A stretch of 64,000 nucleotides of DNA from Echinostoma caproni (GCA_900618425.1 UZAN01039912.1:29877-93876); one strand, 5' to 3'. Numbered from the stretch's first letter, positions 50,791 to 62,087 are shown. Numbers and translations are program-made. The notes: generated from the letters alone by a model not told the origin.

Positions 50791-50794
50791 TTTG

Positions 50795-51018
50795 GATGAA
50801 CTGCCGCTTTCTTGCTATAGAGAAGGGCTGCATCGGAATCCAATCGCTTGAATGTGATAGACATCTTTACGATGGCCGACAAGGAGTACTGGACAACTGT
50901 TTCTTCCTCTTCGGGCCTCGATAGAAGCTCGTACGTCTTATCCCTGTCAGAAATCGAACCACGAACTGAATAGGCTAATCTAAACATTCCCCTCTAACTT
51001 GGTGGAGCCATCTACACA
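50795..51018 (-). mobile_element. tRNA-derived SINE, subfamily B, mutated ribozyme
   Basis: The minus strand starts near TGGCTCCACCAAGTTAGAGG (A box) and has GTGGTTCGATTTCTGACAGG (B box), then AAGACGTACGAGC. The ribozyme region at 50884-50930 reads CTATCGAGGCCCGAAGAGG, AAGAAACAGTTGTC, CAGTACTC. GAAAC, the GUC site and a possible stem I (GAGC with GCTC-like ends) persist, but CTGACGA is CTATCGA. It is head to head with the plus copy that begins about 15 bases away. Confidence 0.6.
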
Positions 51019-51029
51019 AAGTGTTAGCC

Positions 51030-51190
51030 GTCGGTCGTGTAGCTCAGGAGTAAGCGTGTCAACTCTCAAACATCAGATTGATTGGTCGAGTCCTGACGGG
51101 GATACAAAAAGTACACAATGCTGACGAGTTCCAAACTGGACGAAACAGCTGTCCAGTGATCTTCGTCGGTCGTCACAAAGATCTCTATCG
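51030..51190 (+). mobile_element. tRNA-derived SINE, subfamily B, with intact hammerhead core
   Basis: GTCGTGTAGCTCAGGAGTAAG is a strong A-box region (51035-51056). GATTGGTCGAGTCCTGACGG (51081-51100) holds the B box GGTCGAGTCC. The spacer GGATACAAAAAGTACACAAT leads into the best ribozyme of the window (51113-51162), followed by ATCTTCGTCGGTCGTC. Head and ribozyme are in the same order and at the same spacing as in the minus copies at 5.9 and 50.9 kb. This is the most likely of all copies to have been transcribed by RNA polymerase III and to self-process. Confidence 0.8.
51113..51162 (+). ncRNA. Hammerhead ribozyme, minimal type I, core complete
   Basis: CTGACGA at 51121-51127, stem II GTTC/GGAC with an intervening CAAACT loop, and GAAA at 51142-51145 are present. 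The minimal stem III CAGCTG is at 51146-51151, the cleavage triplet GTC ends at 51153, and stem I 3' strand CAGTGATC follows. Stem I pairs CAATG (51116-51120) with CAGTG (51154-51158) at four of five positions. All invariant nucleotides of the family are present. With only a two- or three-pair stem III, established minimal hammerheads cleave poorly as monomers and better as dimers. Confidence 0.75.
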
Positions 51191-51194
51191 TATG

Positions 51195-53240
51195 TAACTG
51201 GTGGGGAATTAACGATCGACCGATGAATGAAACCCACACTCAAGATCATCAACGTCTGGAGCCTGTAAAAAACCGAAAGAATTAGCTCAGTCTAACTCGA
51301 TCATTCCGCGATCCACAGACTCATGCAACCCAATGAGAATTTCCTTTTCTTCTCTTTTATGGTCACCATATGTTTACCTACCTGTCTCCCGCGCTGTACA
51401 CAAAATCGGCTTCCTCTTCCGAGTCTGACGTTTGTTCACCTCCATTCACCTTTTCTCGCTTTACAAAGCCCTACACTTGATAACTGCAGTGATATGGGAG
51501 GGAGCCTCATCCACATCTCTTGCTCTTCTTGATCGGGTTCAACGTAAAGCCATTCATCCCATCAAAGCCTCTCTCTAGTATGAAACTTGCACACACTAGA
51601 CCATCATCGGACAGTCGTTTCTTCATCTTCATTGTATCGATACTACTTTGGATTTTGCTGTAAAGAACTTTCCGCTTTGGCCCCTCTCCCGATTTTTCTC
51701 CTTGGTAGATACCGAACAGATGCGGCTAGCCATCCATTTCAAGTGGTTATCCCCAGATGTCACATTTCTGACCTTCAATCATTTTTCCCAAGAACAGCAC
51801 AATTGCGGAACACTCCCCCTTCCAGTTTTCCCTCCAACGTACATTTGTTTTTAAACGCAGAATCAGCAAGCTGGTTGTAGCGTGAATGTTCGCCTTGCCT
51901 TCCCAAGTACATATCCTTGGATTATGGAATTTACCCCTTACGTGTAGTCAAAAAGCCACCATTTGAAAACTCATCATCCTCACAGATATCGATGCCAAGG
52001 AACATTACTTTTACCAAAGTATTGTGGAGACCATAATGAGAAGCAGCAAGTCACCGTGTTTGCAACTTACTTGATACCCGCTCATCTGTGAACGGATCAA
52101 TAAACGAACTTGTAGGTATAGAGAAAGCGATCTTCACATTCCATTATTGTATGCCCAGCAGCCGAAGCCGCGTTCCAGCAGATGATGTTTGTATTAAAAA
52201 AGGACGATCTCATCCTTTTTCACTGAGCGGTGGATATAATATTGTCCCATTAATGGGAAGACATTGGTGGAATTTTGGCCGAACAAGAGCATGGATATTT
52301 CAGAGTTCGTGTATGTTTGACTGCTGAGTAGAAATACGCTTCGTTTAAAGGGTTGTGATTTTTTCAGATATATTTATGTGCAGAATGTCACTGAAGAATT
52401 AGGTTGTCTGGTTGAACCCTCATACATCATGCAGGGAAATGAGGCAAAATGTAAATAAACTTCGGTACTTGGACAACTACAGCTCACATTTACCGAAAGG
52501 TGTACAGGAATCGCATTTCGTAGTCAACTGTAGTGCCGAGAAGCTATGACGATTTGAGTGTTTCACCCTGAATAGATGTTGTGGGAAAAGGAAAGTTGCA
52601 ATTTGGTACCATCGCCTTGTTTGCGTTTGGTGGGAAATAAGGAACATTTGCTCCGAGAAAAATTATGACGTGGCTAAGATCGAACATTAGAGTTCGTGTT
52701 CTGGACCCATAAATTGTATTGAATAAGCACAAATCGGGCATGGTCTCGGAGATTCTCTCAAGATGTGCTATGTTTAATGTTTATCCATAAAGGTAAGTAA
52801 AACTTGATAACAAGAGTAATTTGTATCCGTTGCGTTAAATTATCAACCTGGAAGTTACGAGATCTGAGCGACGTATGGTGCGAAAAAATGGGGAATGGTT
52901 AATTCAATCGGACAGTGGCGTCTTGGTTTAATTGGTTCACTTCGCCCGTCCCATCCTCTCACTTTTTTATAGGACGCTCAAAACTCTTTATGCATTTCCC
53001 GACAAAGTGACGTTTATGGAAGTTGAAAGCAATGCGCCCGCGCAACCGAACTGATGACACAAAAGTGGTACTTCAAACAAGTCTTGTAATACACAAAGTG
53101 GTCTCAAAGTTTCCAGGACCATATGGTGCCAAACGTGCTCACCGCGAGGTCAGTTATTGTGCTGAAAAATAAGTTTTCAGCGGGCGCATTTGTTGTCAAT
53201 GTTACTGAGTTGCACAAAGCAATATTCCCTTAAAAGAGAT
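51195..53240. other. Non-coding stretch, no gene recognised
   Basis: No domain was recognised. Confidence 0.4.
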
Positions 53241-53329
53241 GATTAGCTAGCTACCCCGACAAATTCATTTCCAAGACCAACTCAAATTGATCGGAATAGC
53301 CACAAACTTTTATCTGTCGAATACTGGAC

Positions 53330-54440
53330 AAGATAGACAAAGAGACAGACATTGCGTGAGAAATAAACCATATACGACGGTAGAGAGAGGGGGGGAGCGA
53401 CAAACCCAAAGAGAGATGAATATGCAATTCGTTGGTTCCGGAGAGGGGGACATAGTGAAAATAACGGTAATCAGGAATGAGCACGAATGAGTACNGGGGG
53501 GGGGGGAGGGGTAGCGTCACACGTGGTACATCGACATCAATAAAATTGGAAAAAATCGCACGAGGTAAACAAGTTCCGGTTCTGTATCGCATAAACAGGG
53601 TAGGGAGAATGAGTTCTGAACAAACAAAAAACACTGACCAAACCGATGAGAAGATCACAGATTCACATCCGACTTAGAAAGAAGATAAAATATCGAAAGA
53701 GATAGACAAAAAGGGACGATTGAATTACTTAGAAAAAAACAACGCCACATAGAAAGTCTTATTCTTCCAAGTTAGTTTATTTCACACTATTGCTTACCTT
53801 TCTCTCTGTGCAAATCATAAAAAACCGGGGACCAGGGGTGGGGGCAATAACAGTGGCAAAATGAACCAGGAGATAGACAGAGGAGCGGGAAAATGCGCTT
53901 TTTGTAATATCTGATGACAATCACGTGACGACAAAAATAACAACGACGATAAATAAAAGCTCAGGTAAAGATGGTTAAAAATGTGTTATCACAAAACACT
54001 GAACGATAATAAATCCGACAGGTAACTATGTATCGACAACTTTCCATATGTCCATATACATATTTGATATATGATATAAATAAACAATCAAGGAAGGGAT
54101 TTATCAGGTCCAGAATGAATATGTATGTCACAGTACCGCTCGAAACCCAACAAAACACGTAAAAAGAGAGAGAAAACAATGGAAAAATGAGACGTATGCA
54201 CATTTTGGACAAGATGAAGAAATAGTGGGGTTTATGGTAGGCAAATAGATAGATAATTCATCATGGACAGGATTGACTCTCTGGCAGTGTGCTGACCCGT
54301 TTCAGCACACACATTCCGGTTTGAATTGCGGTGGGTCAGATTGGTTGTGGTTCCGCGCCCAGTCCCGATGACGGGAGGGGGGAGAGGGCGCGCGAGTCAT
54401 GTTTCTTTTTCAATCTGACTGAAGACATGGAGATGCCCGA
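53330..54440 (-). other. Pyrimidine-rich (minus-strand) tract, likely 3' UTR and flank of cytochrome b561
   Basis: The plus strand is purine-rich (GAGAGA stretches at 53330-53420, a G-run around 53496-53510 beside an n, more GA-rich sequence to 54200). It lies immediately downstream of the cytochrome b561 stop on the minus strand. A minus-strand AATAAA occurs near 53776. Whether the transcript reaches that signal cannot be told from sequence alone. Confidence 0.3.
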
Positions 54441-54594
54441 TTATTGTTGATTCAAAGCACGACGCTCCGGGGAGATCACCTCAACTCGACGATACTGAGG
54501 ATGCGTGACCAAATAGTAAATAACAGCACCGAAGCAAACAATGCATACGCCCAACACGTTTCCAAGCACTTCTCGGGTCTGGAGAGATGGATAA
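54441..54594 (-). CDS. Cytochrome b561, terminal coding exon
   Basis: After acceptor TTCTCACAG the minus strand reads, completing the split alanine codon, YPSLQTREVLGNVLGVCIVC and the rest of the sixth membrane helix. A short basic tail (HPQYRRVEVISPERRALNQQ) then ends in TAA at 54441-54443. The last helix followed by a charged cytosolic tail is normal for the family. Frame phase matches the donor of the preceding exon (two bases of the codon there, one here). The exon is 154 bases long. Confidence 0.85.
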
Positions 54595-55252
54595 CTGTGA
54601 GAACGGAGAACAGATGTGAATGCGAGAATTGAAATGATTCTCCTACGAGAACTGAACTAACAACGACGGGATTGGATTCACCATTTGTGGATAACCACCT
54701 ACATAGTCAATTCAACAAATTTTCAATTCTTTGAGTGGGAGGACACAATAAACTTTATGCCTACATTATGCGACCTACTCAATAGAAAAGGATGTCAAAG
54801 ACCAGTTGTTTAGCGGAACAATACGTAAGAACAACTGATCATCTCAAGTTTATTTTTCCACTTTTCATGGACTAGACAACTGTGCAATCAGTCTTCAGGA
54901 AGGAGAAATCAGATAATCTAGGGTAACTCACTGAAAATAAGGGAGTGGGGAGGGGCGGATGAGATGGGGAAACACAACGAGACCTATTTGGATGGTGGTC
55001 TGTGACGCTGGACCATCTGCCTGAGCATGGGAATTTACAATGTCGGACTACAAATTTCGCTAAACAAGAAACCATTACACATTTTTCTCTTTCAGCAAAA
55101 AGATTGAGATAACAAGAAGACTTGAAAGAAAAAATATATTACCAGTACAGGGAGCTATGGGTCTAGTTAACGATCGATTAAAATATCTTGCTAACGAATT
55201 ACGTATAAGATACAATCGGAAAGATAGCTGAATGGATCAAAGTCAAACTTAC
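54595..55252 (-). other. Cytochrome b561 intron (658 bases)
   Basis: Donor GTAAGT follows the exon ending CAGGC and the acceptor is TTCTCACAG. No repeat family was recognised inside. Confidence 0.75.
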
Positions 55253-55410
55253 GCCTGGGAGAACAGATTTTTCTCGGTGATTCCGGAGATGCAAACTCCA
55301 ATCATGAGAACAAACAGGCCAGTCCCAAAAGACACGTGAACGGGTAGATAGGTGGCACGTGGACGTTGAGGTATTTGTGGTACAAGGAAGGTAATCAGAC
55401 CACAAACCCA
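55253..55410 (-). CDS. Cytochrome b561, internal exon
   Basis: After acceptor CCTGCATTCAG the exon encodes WVCGLITFLVPQIP, RPRATYLPVHVSFGTGLFV and GVCISGITEKNLFSQ. This is membrane helix 4, the loop, and helix 5, with the fourth conserved haem histidine in the PVHVSFG segment. The ITEKNLF motif matches the conserved TEK.LF after helix 5 in animal cytochromes b561. Its start is in phase 0 with the upstream exon and it ends two bases into an alanine codon. The 158-base length fits both joins. Confidence 0.9.
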
Positions 55411-55989
55411 CTGAATGCAGGAATGGGAATCATAAAAGGAAAGGAGAAATACATCGATCTGACAGAGAGAGACACTTGAAAATCTATAAGCCTCTGCTGA
55501 AGCAAGTCATTTTTTGATAACAAGAAGAATTTGATATCTTATCTGATTTTTATTATTACACATGGCAAACATATGGCACGTGGTGAAAAAACCACCACTA
55601 CCACTGAATTGCTCGCCATTGGAAACTGTCTGTTTAACTTAGTTGATGATGGTTGGGATCGAACAAATCCTAGGAATTAGATATGCTGTTATCAGTGATC
55701 TACATCACACAATCGCCTTGACCCTAGTGATTGATAGGCTTGACTGCTGAGCGAAGGCCTTTCTTTTATCCCTGCCAATCCGGTTCCCCCCCCCCATTAA
55801 CCTGTAATCGTCTAACTTCTTCTTTGCTTCATAACACACAAAAATTATCATTGTTATTATTATTATTATATGATTCATTTCCGGGAGGATTTCTTTGCAT
55901 TTCTCACAGTGTCCACTGCCGTAAATTACATTCTTCAAATAAATGACCACGAGGAATGAAAGTCAGCGATTTCGGAAGTGATTGTCAGG

Positions 55990-56460
55990 TAAATTAAGTA
56001 TAACAGTTATTTTTAGCACAGTGACTGATTGTAACCTTTTTAGCGAGCTCCAGCGTTCTAGCGTTGAACGCTCTGTAGATGAGCCGGAATACTCTTTCTC
56101 AGGCGACACTGTTGCACTATCGGTAAATATCTGGCAATTATTGAGGTTGGAGTTTCGCATCGACAGGGTTGAACCCGTTGGGAATGTGCTTAGAGATCCG
56201 GCTACGTAACTGCCTCACTGTTCTGCCGACGGTCACCACACGGTTATACTGGAATGAGCGGATAATCTTGGAGTTGATATGGAGGGAAACGTTCCTCAAC
56301 CGGAGGGTTGAAGAAACAAGTAGTTTGGCTGACGAATTTTGGTTTGTATTCGTAATATGTCCGGACAACCACAAATATCATTTAAGTCGTTACGATTGGA
56401 CGGAAAGAAAATCACAACTTAAAATCTCGGCACAGACGTACCAATAGATCCTTTAACGAC
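55990..56460 (-). mobile_element. Penelope-like element, endonuclease end, intronic
   Basis: Minus-strand translation at 56138-56374 ends with SFQYNRVVTVGRTVRQLRSR and ISKHIPNGFN. This is the YVGRT.RQL.+RI.EHIP part of the GIY-YIG endonuclease, here with the GIY-YIG tyrosine region eroded. Further on, LIYRAFNARTLELAKKV (about 56000-56070, other frame) corresponds to the AF..I.RARNARILEFAEA block near the protein's end. The reverse transcriptase is missing. Confidence 0.7.
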
Positions 56461-56972
56461 TGGCCTGCTGTGCTCGTTGATAAACTCAACAGGGTAGCTT
56501 ATTGTGATTTACCGTGGAGCAACTCAAATTACTCTGCTATCGTGTATTCTATGCAGATCCACTTAGCTCGATCGGACAGAGTACGGATAAGGCCACGTTT
56601 GAACGTCACAGACAGAAAATTTTCAAATTTCGTGTATTGCGCAATCCATGTTTCTTAAATAGACAGACAAATGGCTACATAGTCCCGTTAGAATTTCGGG
56701 TGATTTTCATGTCCAGGAAGTTTAGGTTCTGAAACAAACAAAAAAATAGTAAAGACGCAACGAATTTGTCCCGGACGTAAATCGTACAATGCATTACAAC
56801 TAGATTATCTTTTCAAGCGGATTCCGATAAAATACTACTATTGTTACTACCATTATTTTCATCATTATCAATACATGCTTCCTTGATAAACCTGTCATCA
56901 GGTTTGTCCCACTGGTAAGGAAAACGGCGAATGAACTCAGCTGTGCGAGACGTTATCCCGTGCGTGGCAGTT

Positions 56973-57003
<31 letters not shown>
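56973..57003. repeat. TCTG tetranucleotide microsatellite
   Basis: About seven tandem TCTG units read directly. Confidence 0.9.
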
Positions 57004-57004
<1 letters not shown>

Positions 57005-58204
57005 CTTGCCTAACAACCTCATTCCCAATCGATTGTTCGCTCATTCATTTTCCGACAAACAGCATATGTGACCTCATAGATTGTATCTACAACGATCAAA
57101 TGGAAACTAAGCAAATAGAGCTGAGAATAAAAAGGAACTGAAGCTGTGACTAGAGGACGGGACGCATTATAAATCGTAGTGTGTTTGGACAAGGATTGGT
57201 CTTTGTGGCTCAATTCGAACAGATTTAATTACATGAGCATTTGCTTACAGCAGTTCCGAATTAGATGTGGTGTCCAAATGTTTACCACAAATAGTTTACT
57301 CACTTCGACACATGGTGAATAATGCACACATTATGTGTGTTTATCGTATCATGGATTCGCTGAACAAAATATGTAATTTTAGCAGTAGTACACTGCGCAG
57401 ATGAAGATCCATCCAAGTGTACTAACGAAATCGCTTCGAGCGGAACGATGACAATTTAGCAATTTTGTGATTAATGCGTAAACGTGGACGCGCAGATGCA
57501 CCACACATACAGGCAAAAACAGTGATAGTGAATCAGTTAGCACGAAAGAGGTAACCGCCTGAATTAAATAAACTGCTGGTTATTGGAACATAGGGCAATG
57601 GAATGCGGAAATTATATGGCAAATTTCCGGAAGCAATTTGATGGACTCGTCCCGGTATCTGCTATCGAAAGTGACATGTGACAAGCACCTAAATGAATGG
57701 AAACAACAAAAATCCTCGAAGCATAATACTGATATAACCAGCTACTGGTCCTTATCCGTTCTACAAATCATATTAATCAGTAGTCTACGAGAGGGATTTT
57801 GAATTCGATTGCGCTTTTGTTATTGTAGTATGCAGTCGCAGTGCGGCTATTTTGAAGTGACTGGGGCTTTGGCATGTCTCACTGAACCTTGAGTTCATCG
57901 TGGGTTCTGTTCAATTTTGTAGTGATTGAAAAGACCATCCATCAATCATTCCTGGAAGCGCATTGACGATTCGCCGTTTCAGTATTCGTATATTGAAAGC
58001 CCGATCAGGACCACTGACCACGGGTATTCTTATAACAAATATCTACACGAGTGCACCCCATTCAGTTTTAGTTTGCAGTTTGCACAACCATTAACCATGC
58101 ATTATCGTGCGACTGTTTTGGTTGCTATCTTTCGGTTGCCCATTTGGATGAACATTAGGAGAAAGACAGGAAAGGTTGAAAGTAGAGAAAATTGAAAAGT
58201 TCAG

Positions 58205-58515
58205 TGGACTAGTGACAGAGAAATTGAGAAGATGCACGGACGCCACTGTTTACGACACCCAGCCATATCACTCAGTGTCTATAACCATCGGGTACGACCA
58301 TCCCGAGGTCGCCATCCAGGGAGCCTAACGGGACCTATGTGACCCAGATTCGAGGTTAGGGTTTTCATACCCTCATGCCAAGTCTTAGCTTGACCACCCT
58401 GGGCTTTCTTCCACCCACTACCTTCCTCGGCAAATATCGCTCGCCGTGGTAACCTATCTGGTGATATGCGTAACACATACCCCATGACTAACAAGCAATA
58501 AGCCATCTAAAAATG
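58205..58515 (-). mobile_element. Non-LTR retrotransposon, 3' end of ORF2
   Basis: The minus strand encodes GYVLRISPDRLPRRAIF, then GWKKAQGGQAKTWHEGMKTL and LPGWRPRDGRTRWL, followed past a stop by TLSDMAGCRKQWRPCI. GHVLR.P..RLPRRA..GWKK.RGGQ.KTWH and RWLETL.DMA..R.QWR form the C-terminal signature of a large trematode LINE group. In place of the expected glutamate codon after RWL there is a stop, so it is a pseudogene. The 5'-truncated, 3'-retained form is typical for LINE insertions. Confidence 0.75.
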
Positions 58516-59394
58516 CAAACATGGAATGCCGTTTTATGACATTATGTTCAATTGCTGTTCACGACTTAACGGTGGAGAATCGTCAAATGGCACTTCACCT
58601 GCACTTCAACATCGATTCTTGAGATTTCACGGTTGTATATTATCCTACTATCCATGTTTTTTGAAATCCCTGCATTTTATTGCGTCGATGTACGACTTTC
58701 GCCTTTGTTCATCCTTTGAGAAACCGCAGCAAACGGCTCACAAATAAAGACACCGAAGTAATTAACCTGCTCATTGGTGCANTGCACAACTCTGAGACAA
58801 CGCTCCCCCAGCAGGAAAAGTAAAATTGGTTTACGGAGAAACGGATGATCTAAAATTTGGTTCGACAAAGAGAATGCAAGGAGGTGAGGGGTGATGCAAC
58901 TCCAAAAAAGTTGGTCAAATTCAAACATCGGGGAAAATGCGGTCGAATCTCACAAATTTGATATTGTCAGAGACAATTAGCTTTTCAGTTTGTGCGGTTT
59001 CTGTATACTGATATTTCCACTGATACATTGGCTCCAGTATACACCAACACTATCAATAAGATTCACCACGTAGTTGATCAATCTTTGTGCATTGCAGTTA
59101 CTGAAAGCAAAGCTGTATGCTACATGACTTGTCCAGAGGCTGCAAAAGGGGAACGACTATTGAGCTGGTGGCTAGCCATGAACAAGGCTCCTTCAATTTA
59201 ACAGAATGAGCAGTCATGGATGACCAGTGGAAGTATCTGACGACATGATGGATTTCACTTGGCAATTGTCCTCCCACATAACGTCGTGAGAGCCTGATGA
59301 TGGGTAAGTGTCTTTTATCCTGTTCAAACTACTGATGTTGCCCTGTTATGTTCTTATTTATGTTTCTATTTCACTTCCTTGTATTGCGTACACA

Positions 59395-59560
59395 ATAATA
59401 CAATTATCAGGAAGAAGAAAGCGACCAATCAGAGGGCTGGAATACAACACAGAGAATGGGGAAAGTCAGGCGGTGATGGTGGCATTTGAACACACTCCCT
59501 CAAGGGCGATAAGTGGGTGAACCTTACCGATTGGTCACGACCGAATGAAACTTGACAAGG
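59395..59560 (-). repeat. tRNA-like dispersed repeat, fourth family, intronic copy
   Basis: The minus strand has GAGTGTGTTCAAATGCCACC, then CACCGCCTGACTTTCCCCAT and CCCTCTGATTGGTCGCTTTC. These match the copy at 40.03-40.12 kb in order and spacing. The 5' acceptor half is degraded. Confidence 0.55.
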
Positions 59561-59895
59561 CTTTCCAGCAGAAACTAATAAACCCAACTATTGATCATCG
59601 GCTGGTCTGGAACGCCCTGGTACTTCGCAGATTGCACTTGAATATGCAAAAGTCCCAGCAAGGACAGTCCAAGGTTTAAGTGATTTTATGTTTGATCACA
59701 TTCGGGTGATGAATAAAAGTAGGTAACATGCCCCTAAGCTGTTCAACGCACACCAAAACCGGAATTGAACTAAACTATGGCCAATATGAGTTTGTCTCAC
59801 TATGAACTACAAAACGAGCACGCTTTGCACACGTAGCTTATGATGTAGAAGGTAATGATGAACGAACCGAGGACAAAACAAAATAGGTTACTCAC

Positions 59896-60098
59896 TTGTA
59901 CACCAAACAGAACGAGTGCAACTAGTCCAATCCAACTGTGTAGGCTGTAGAGGTTAGGAATGCGTCGGCTGTCATGGAACTCAAACACTGCTTTGACTGC
60001 GACCACGGCAAACAGGAATGCCAGGATATGCAGGACAGCGTGTAATATTTTGATGGGCATTTTGCGATAGTTTCGAAATACCCGATAGACAAGGATGG
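59896..60098 (-). CDS. Cytochrome b561, internal exon with core helices
   Basis: Cytochrome b561 proteins move electrons across membranes from ascorbate on one side to an acceptor such as monodehydroascorbate or ferric ion on the other, through two haems. This exon (acceptor AAATTTCAG, donor CAA|GTGAGT) encodes ILVYRVFRNYRK, then KILHAVLHILAFLFAVVAVK (helix with a haem histidine pair region). FHDSRRIPNLYSLHSWIGLV then carries the family's SLHSW motif and another haem histidine. The VYRVFR basic motif is the one linked to ascorbate binding. It joins in frame to the next exon (GVQ|WVCG). The N-terminal exon(s), with the first helix and first haem histidine, are not in view. Confidence 0.92.
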
Positions 60099-60479
60099 CT
60101 GAAATTTGACAAAATTAGAAAATGACTCATAAGCAATGACTAAATCCGATGAACCTAAACATTCTTGGAACATTAAACGAAATGGTGATGCATGATGACG
60201 ACGGAGTATACAAGAAGGATAAAAATGAGTCAGCTATCTGTCTGGTTGATAGGAAGCTGGCGTACACGTTAGTCACTTGTTTCTTACAACTTGATGACAC
60301 GGAGGTCACCTGCGGGAGGGCCGATTTCTCCACTAATGAAATTTAAACATGAAATGGGAATTTCCGCCCCCGGGTTGTTGGAACAAAATAAACTAATCCC
60401 ACATCAGAATGGAAACATCAGCGGAAGTTAGTACCATGTAAAACGGTAAACGATCGCTGAAAACCGAGAAATACGGTAT

Positions 60480-60755
60480 TTTTATTACACATCTAAGTGT
60501 GATGAAAAGCGGACGGGGCGAATCCCATGATCACAAGGACCTGCTGTTCAGCGATCGAGACCGGCAACCTAGGCCCCGGGACTTGGAGTGGCGAACAACA
60601 TAAGGTCCCGATAGGTTAGGCGCGGTATTGAACCGGACGACAGCAGAGCTGCCTACCACCAAAGTCGGGTGGTGGTGGCGAGGCTCGAGCCTCGGACCAT
60701 AGGGTCTAATGCTCGCCGATGATAGCGACCAAAACACTGCGCCACCACCAGTAAA
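60480..60755 (-). repeat. tRNA-derived SINE-like repeat, sixth family
   Basis: The minus strand begins CTGGTGGTGGCGCAGTGTTT and shows GGTGGTG pairing with CACCACC across a tRNA-sized unit, with an A-box-like TGGCGCAGTG. The T-arm-like CGAGGCTCGAGCCTCG is self-complementary. The body continues with GTAGGCAGCTCTGCTGTCGT, CGGGACCTTATGTTGTTCGC and TTGCCGGTCTCGATCGCTGA. It is GC-rich compared with its surroundings. I see no hammerhead. It lies just upstream of the visible cytochrome b561 exons, probably within another intron. Confidence 0.55.
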
Positions 60756-61134
60756 ATAAATAGAGCTACAACTGCATATGAAGAGAATAATTTGAACGAG
60801 CTTTCATAGGAATCCAATTTTCACACAAAATATTTCGTCAAAATTACTTTGATGAAACTGAGTAACTACTTGAGTGTACCCTACGGTGAGAACGCATCGA
60901 CCGCCACAGCTTCGAGGGATCGGAAATAAAGCACCATCAAAAAAGTTAGGTGAAACTAAGAACTTAAAAAACCGTCAGATCCGTTCATAATGAATTAGTT
61001 CGGGATTTCAGATAAACGTAATGAGGTACGGCGCAACTGGGGACTTTTGTATAGATTTTTCTGTATGCAGGTACCAACAGTGAACATGCGTGGTGAAATA
61101 TGATGCACATTTAATGAAGTCACTTCAAGGATGA

Positions 61135-62087
61135 GTATCATCGAATACCCATCACGAGGGAACTGCACCTTGATGTGGTGTCACAACTTGTGCAACTCTC
61201 TGACCCAACAAGCTACACAGGATGGCTTCTTTCAAACCAGGAGATCTTATCATGCCTGAAAGGCCAATGGGTAGATGTCAGAAGAAGTCCAGTCTCCTGG
61301 TCCTCCAGGTTGATGGTGCAACCGGAATTTGCGTTTCAGTCGATAAAAAGCGGTGGAGGAGTAATTGATCCCAGTTAGTCGGCCCCCACTTCGCTTCACG
61401 CGCTGCCTTGCGGTTAGGTTCGTGTCAGAAGTGAAGGCTCTGGACGAGAACCCTAATTGTTCTCCTGCTTAGTGGCTGGACACCGTAACAGTACCCGTCC
61501 ATCAAACCCCAATGCATACACAAACCAAAAATAGATCCATACTGTATTGGTCGTCGCGCAGGATAATCAGGACCGCACTGCCCACTGCATCGAGCGGGAT
61601 GGGTAGTGATAAGTGAGCTAGTGATCAGATATCCTAACCATTGTTTAATTTATCTTCCGTACCCAGTCCTCTCCAAATGCCTCCTTTTCCAACCTGCAAT
61701 GGTCCCTCAAGCAAATTGGATGTTGCTCACCCAAGGTCGTTGCCAAACAGCACTGTAATTAATATGTCATGAAATGGATTGCAGATTCTAATGCCTCGTC
61801 AATCACTGAATCTAGGGGCTTTCAATGTGAGGACTTCGATGCAGGTAGGTCAACAACCTTGTCTGGCGCGTACAATGGAATCCTTAGGGATCGATATTTT
61901 CTGGGTGTCAGAGACTCGAATTCAGGATTCTACTACCAAGCCACTTGAGAGCGCCAGATTTGCCCTCGAGGTACGTTCTTCGTATATCAGGCGACGATGA
62001 AGCCCGTTTAGGTCAGCGCGGNCCGAGTCCTCTCTTATCGATTGGATCCCCGTCAACAGTCCGTTGTGTGCAGTGCGTCTCCAGAGT
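61135..62087 (+). mobile_element. Non-LTR retrotransposon, 5' end with AP-endonuclease fragment
   Basis: A GC-richer leader (61140-61770) precedes a frame from ATG 61779 that reads SLNLGAFNVRTSMQVGQQ then LGIDIFWVSETRIQD. These are the first two catalytic blocks of LINE AP-like endonucleases (asparagine in FNVRT, glutamate in SETR). The frame is broken near 61990. In another frame IDWIPVNSPLCAVRLQ continues the protein to about 62087, where it stops matching and Ty3/gypsy RNase H begins. The fragment is 3'-truncated, unlike ordinary LINE copies. An n lies at 62022. Confidence 0.75.

Larger units (their letters stand above)
55411..59895 (-). other. Cytochrome b561 intron (about 4.5 kb) with transposon relics
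   Basis: The donor is CAA|GTGAGT at its 5' end and the acceptor CCTGCATTCAG. It contains a Penelope tail (55.99-56.46 kb), a TCTG microsatellite (56.97-57.0 kb), a LINE tail (58.2-58.5 kb) and a tRNA-like repeat (59.4-59.53 kb). All three elements read on the same strand as the gene. Confidence 0.75.
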
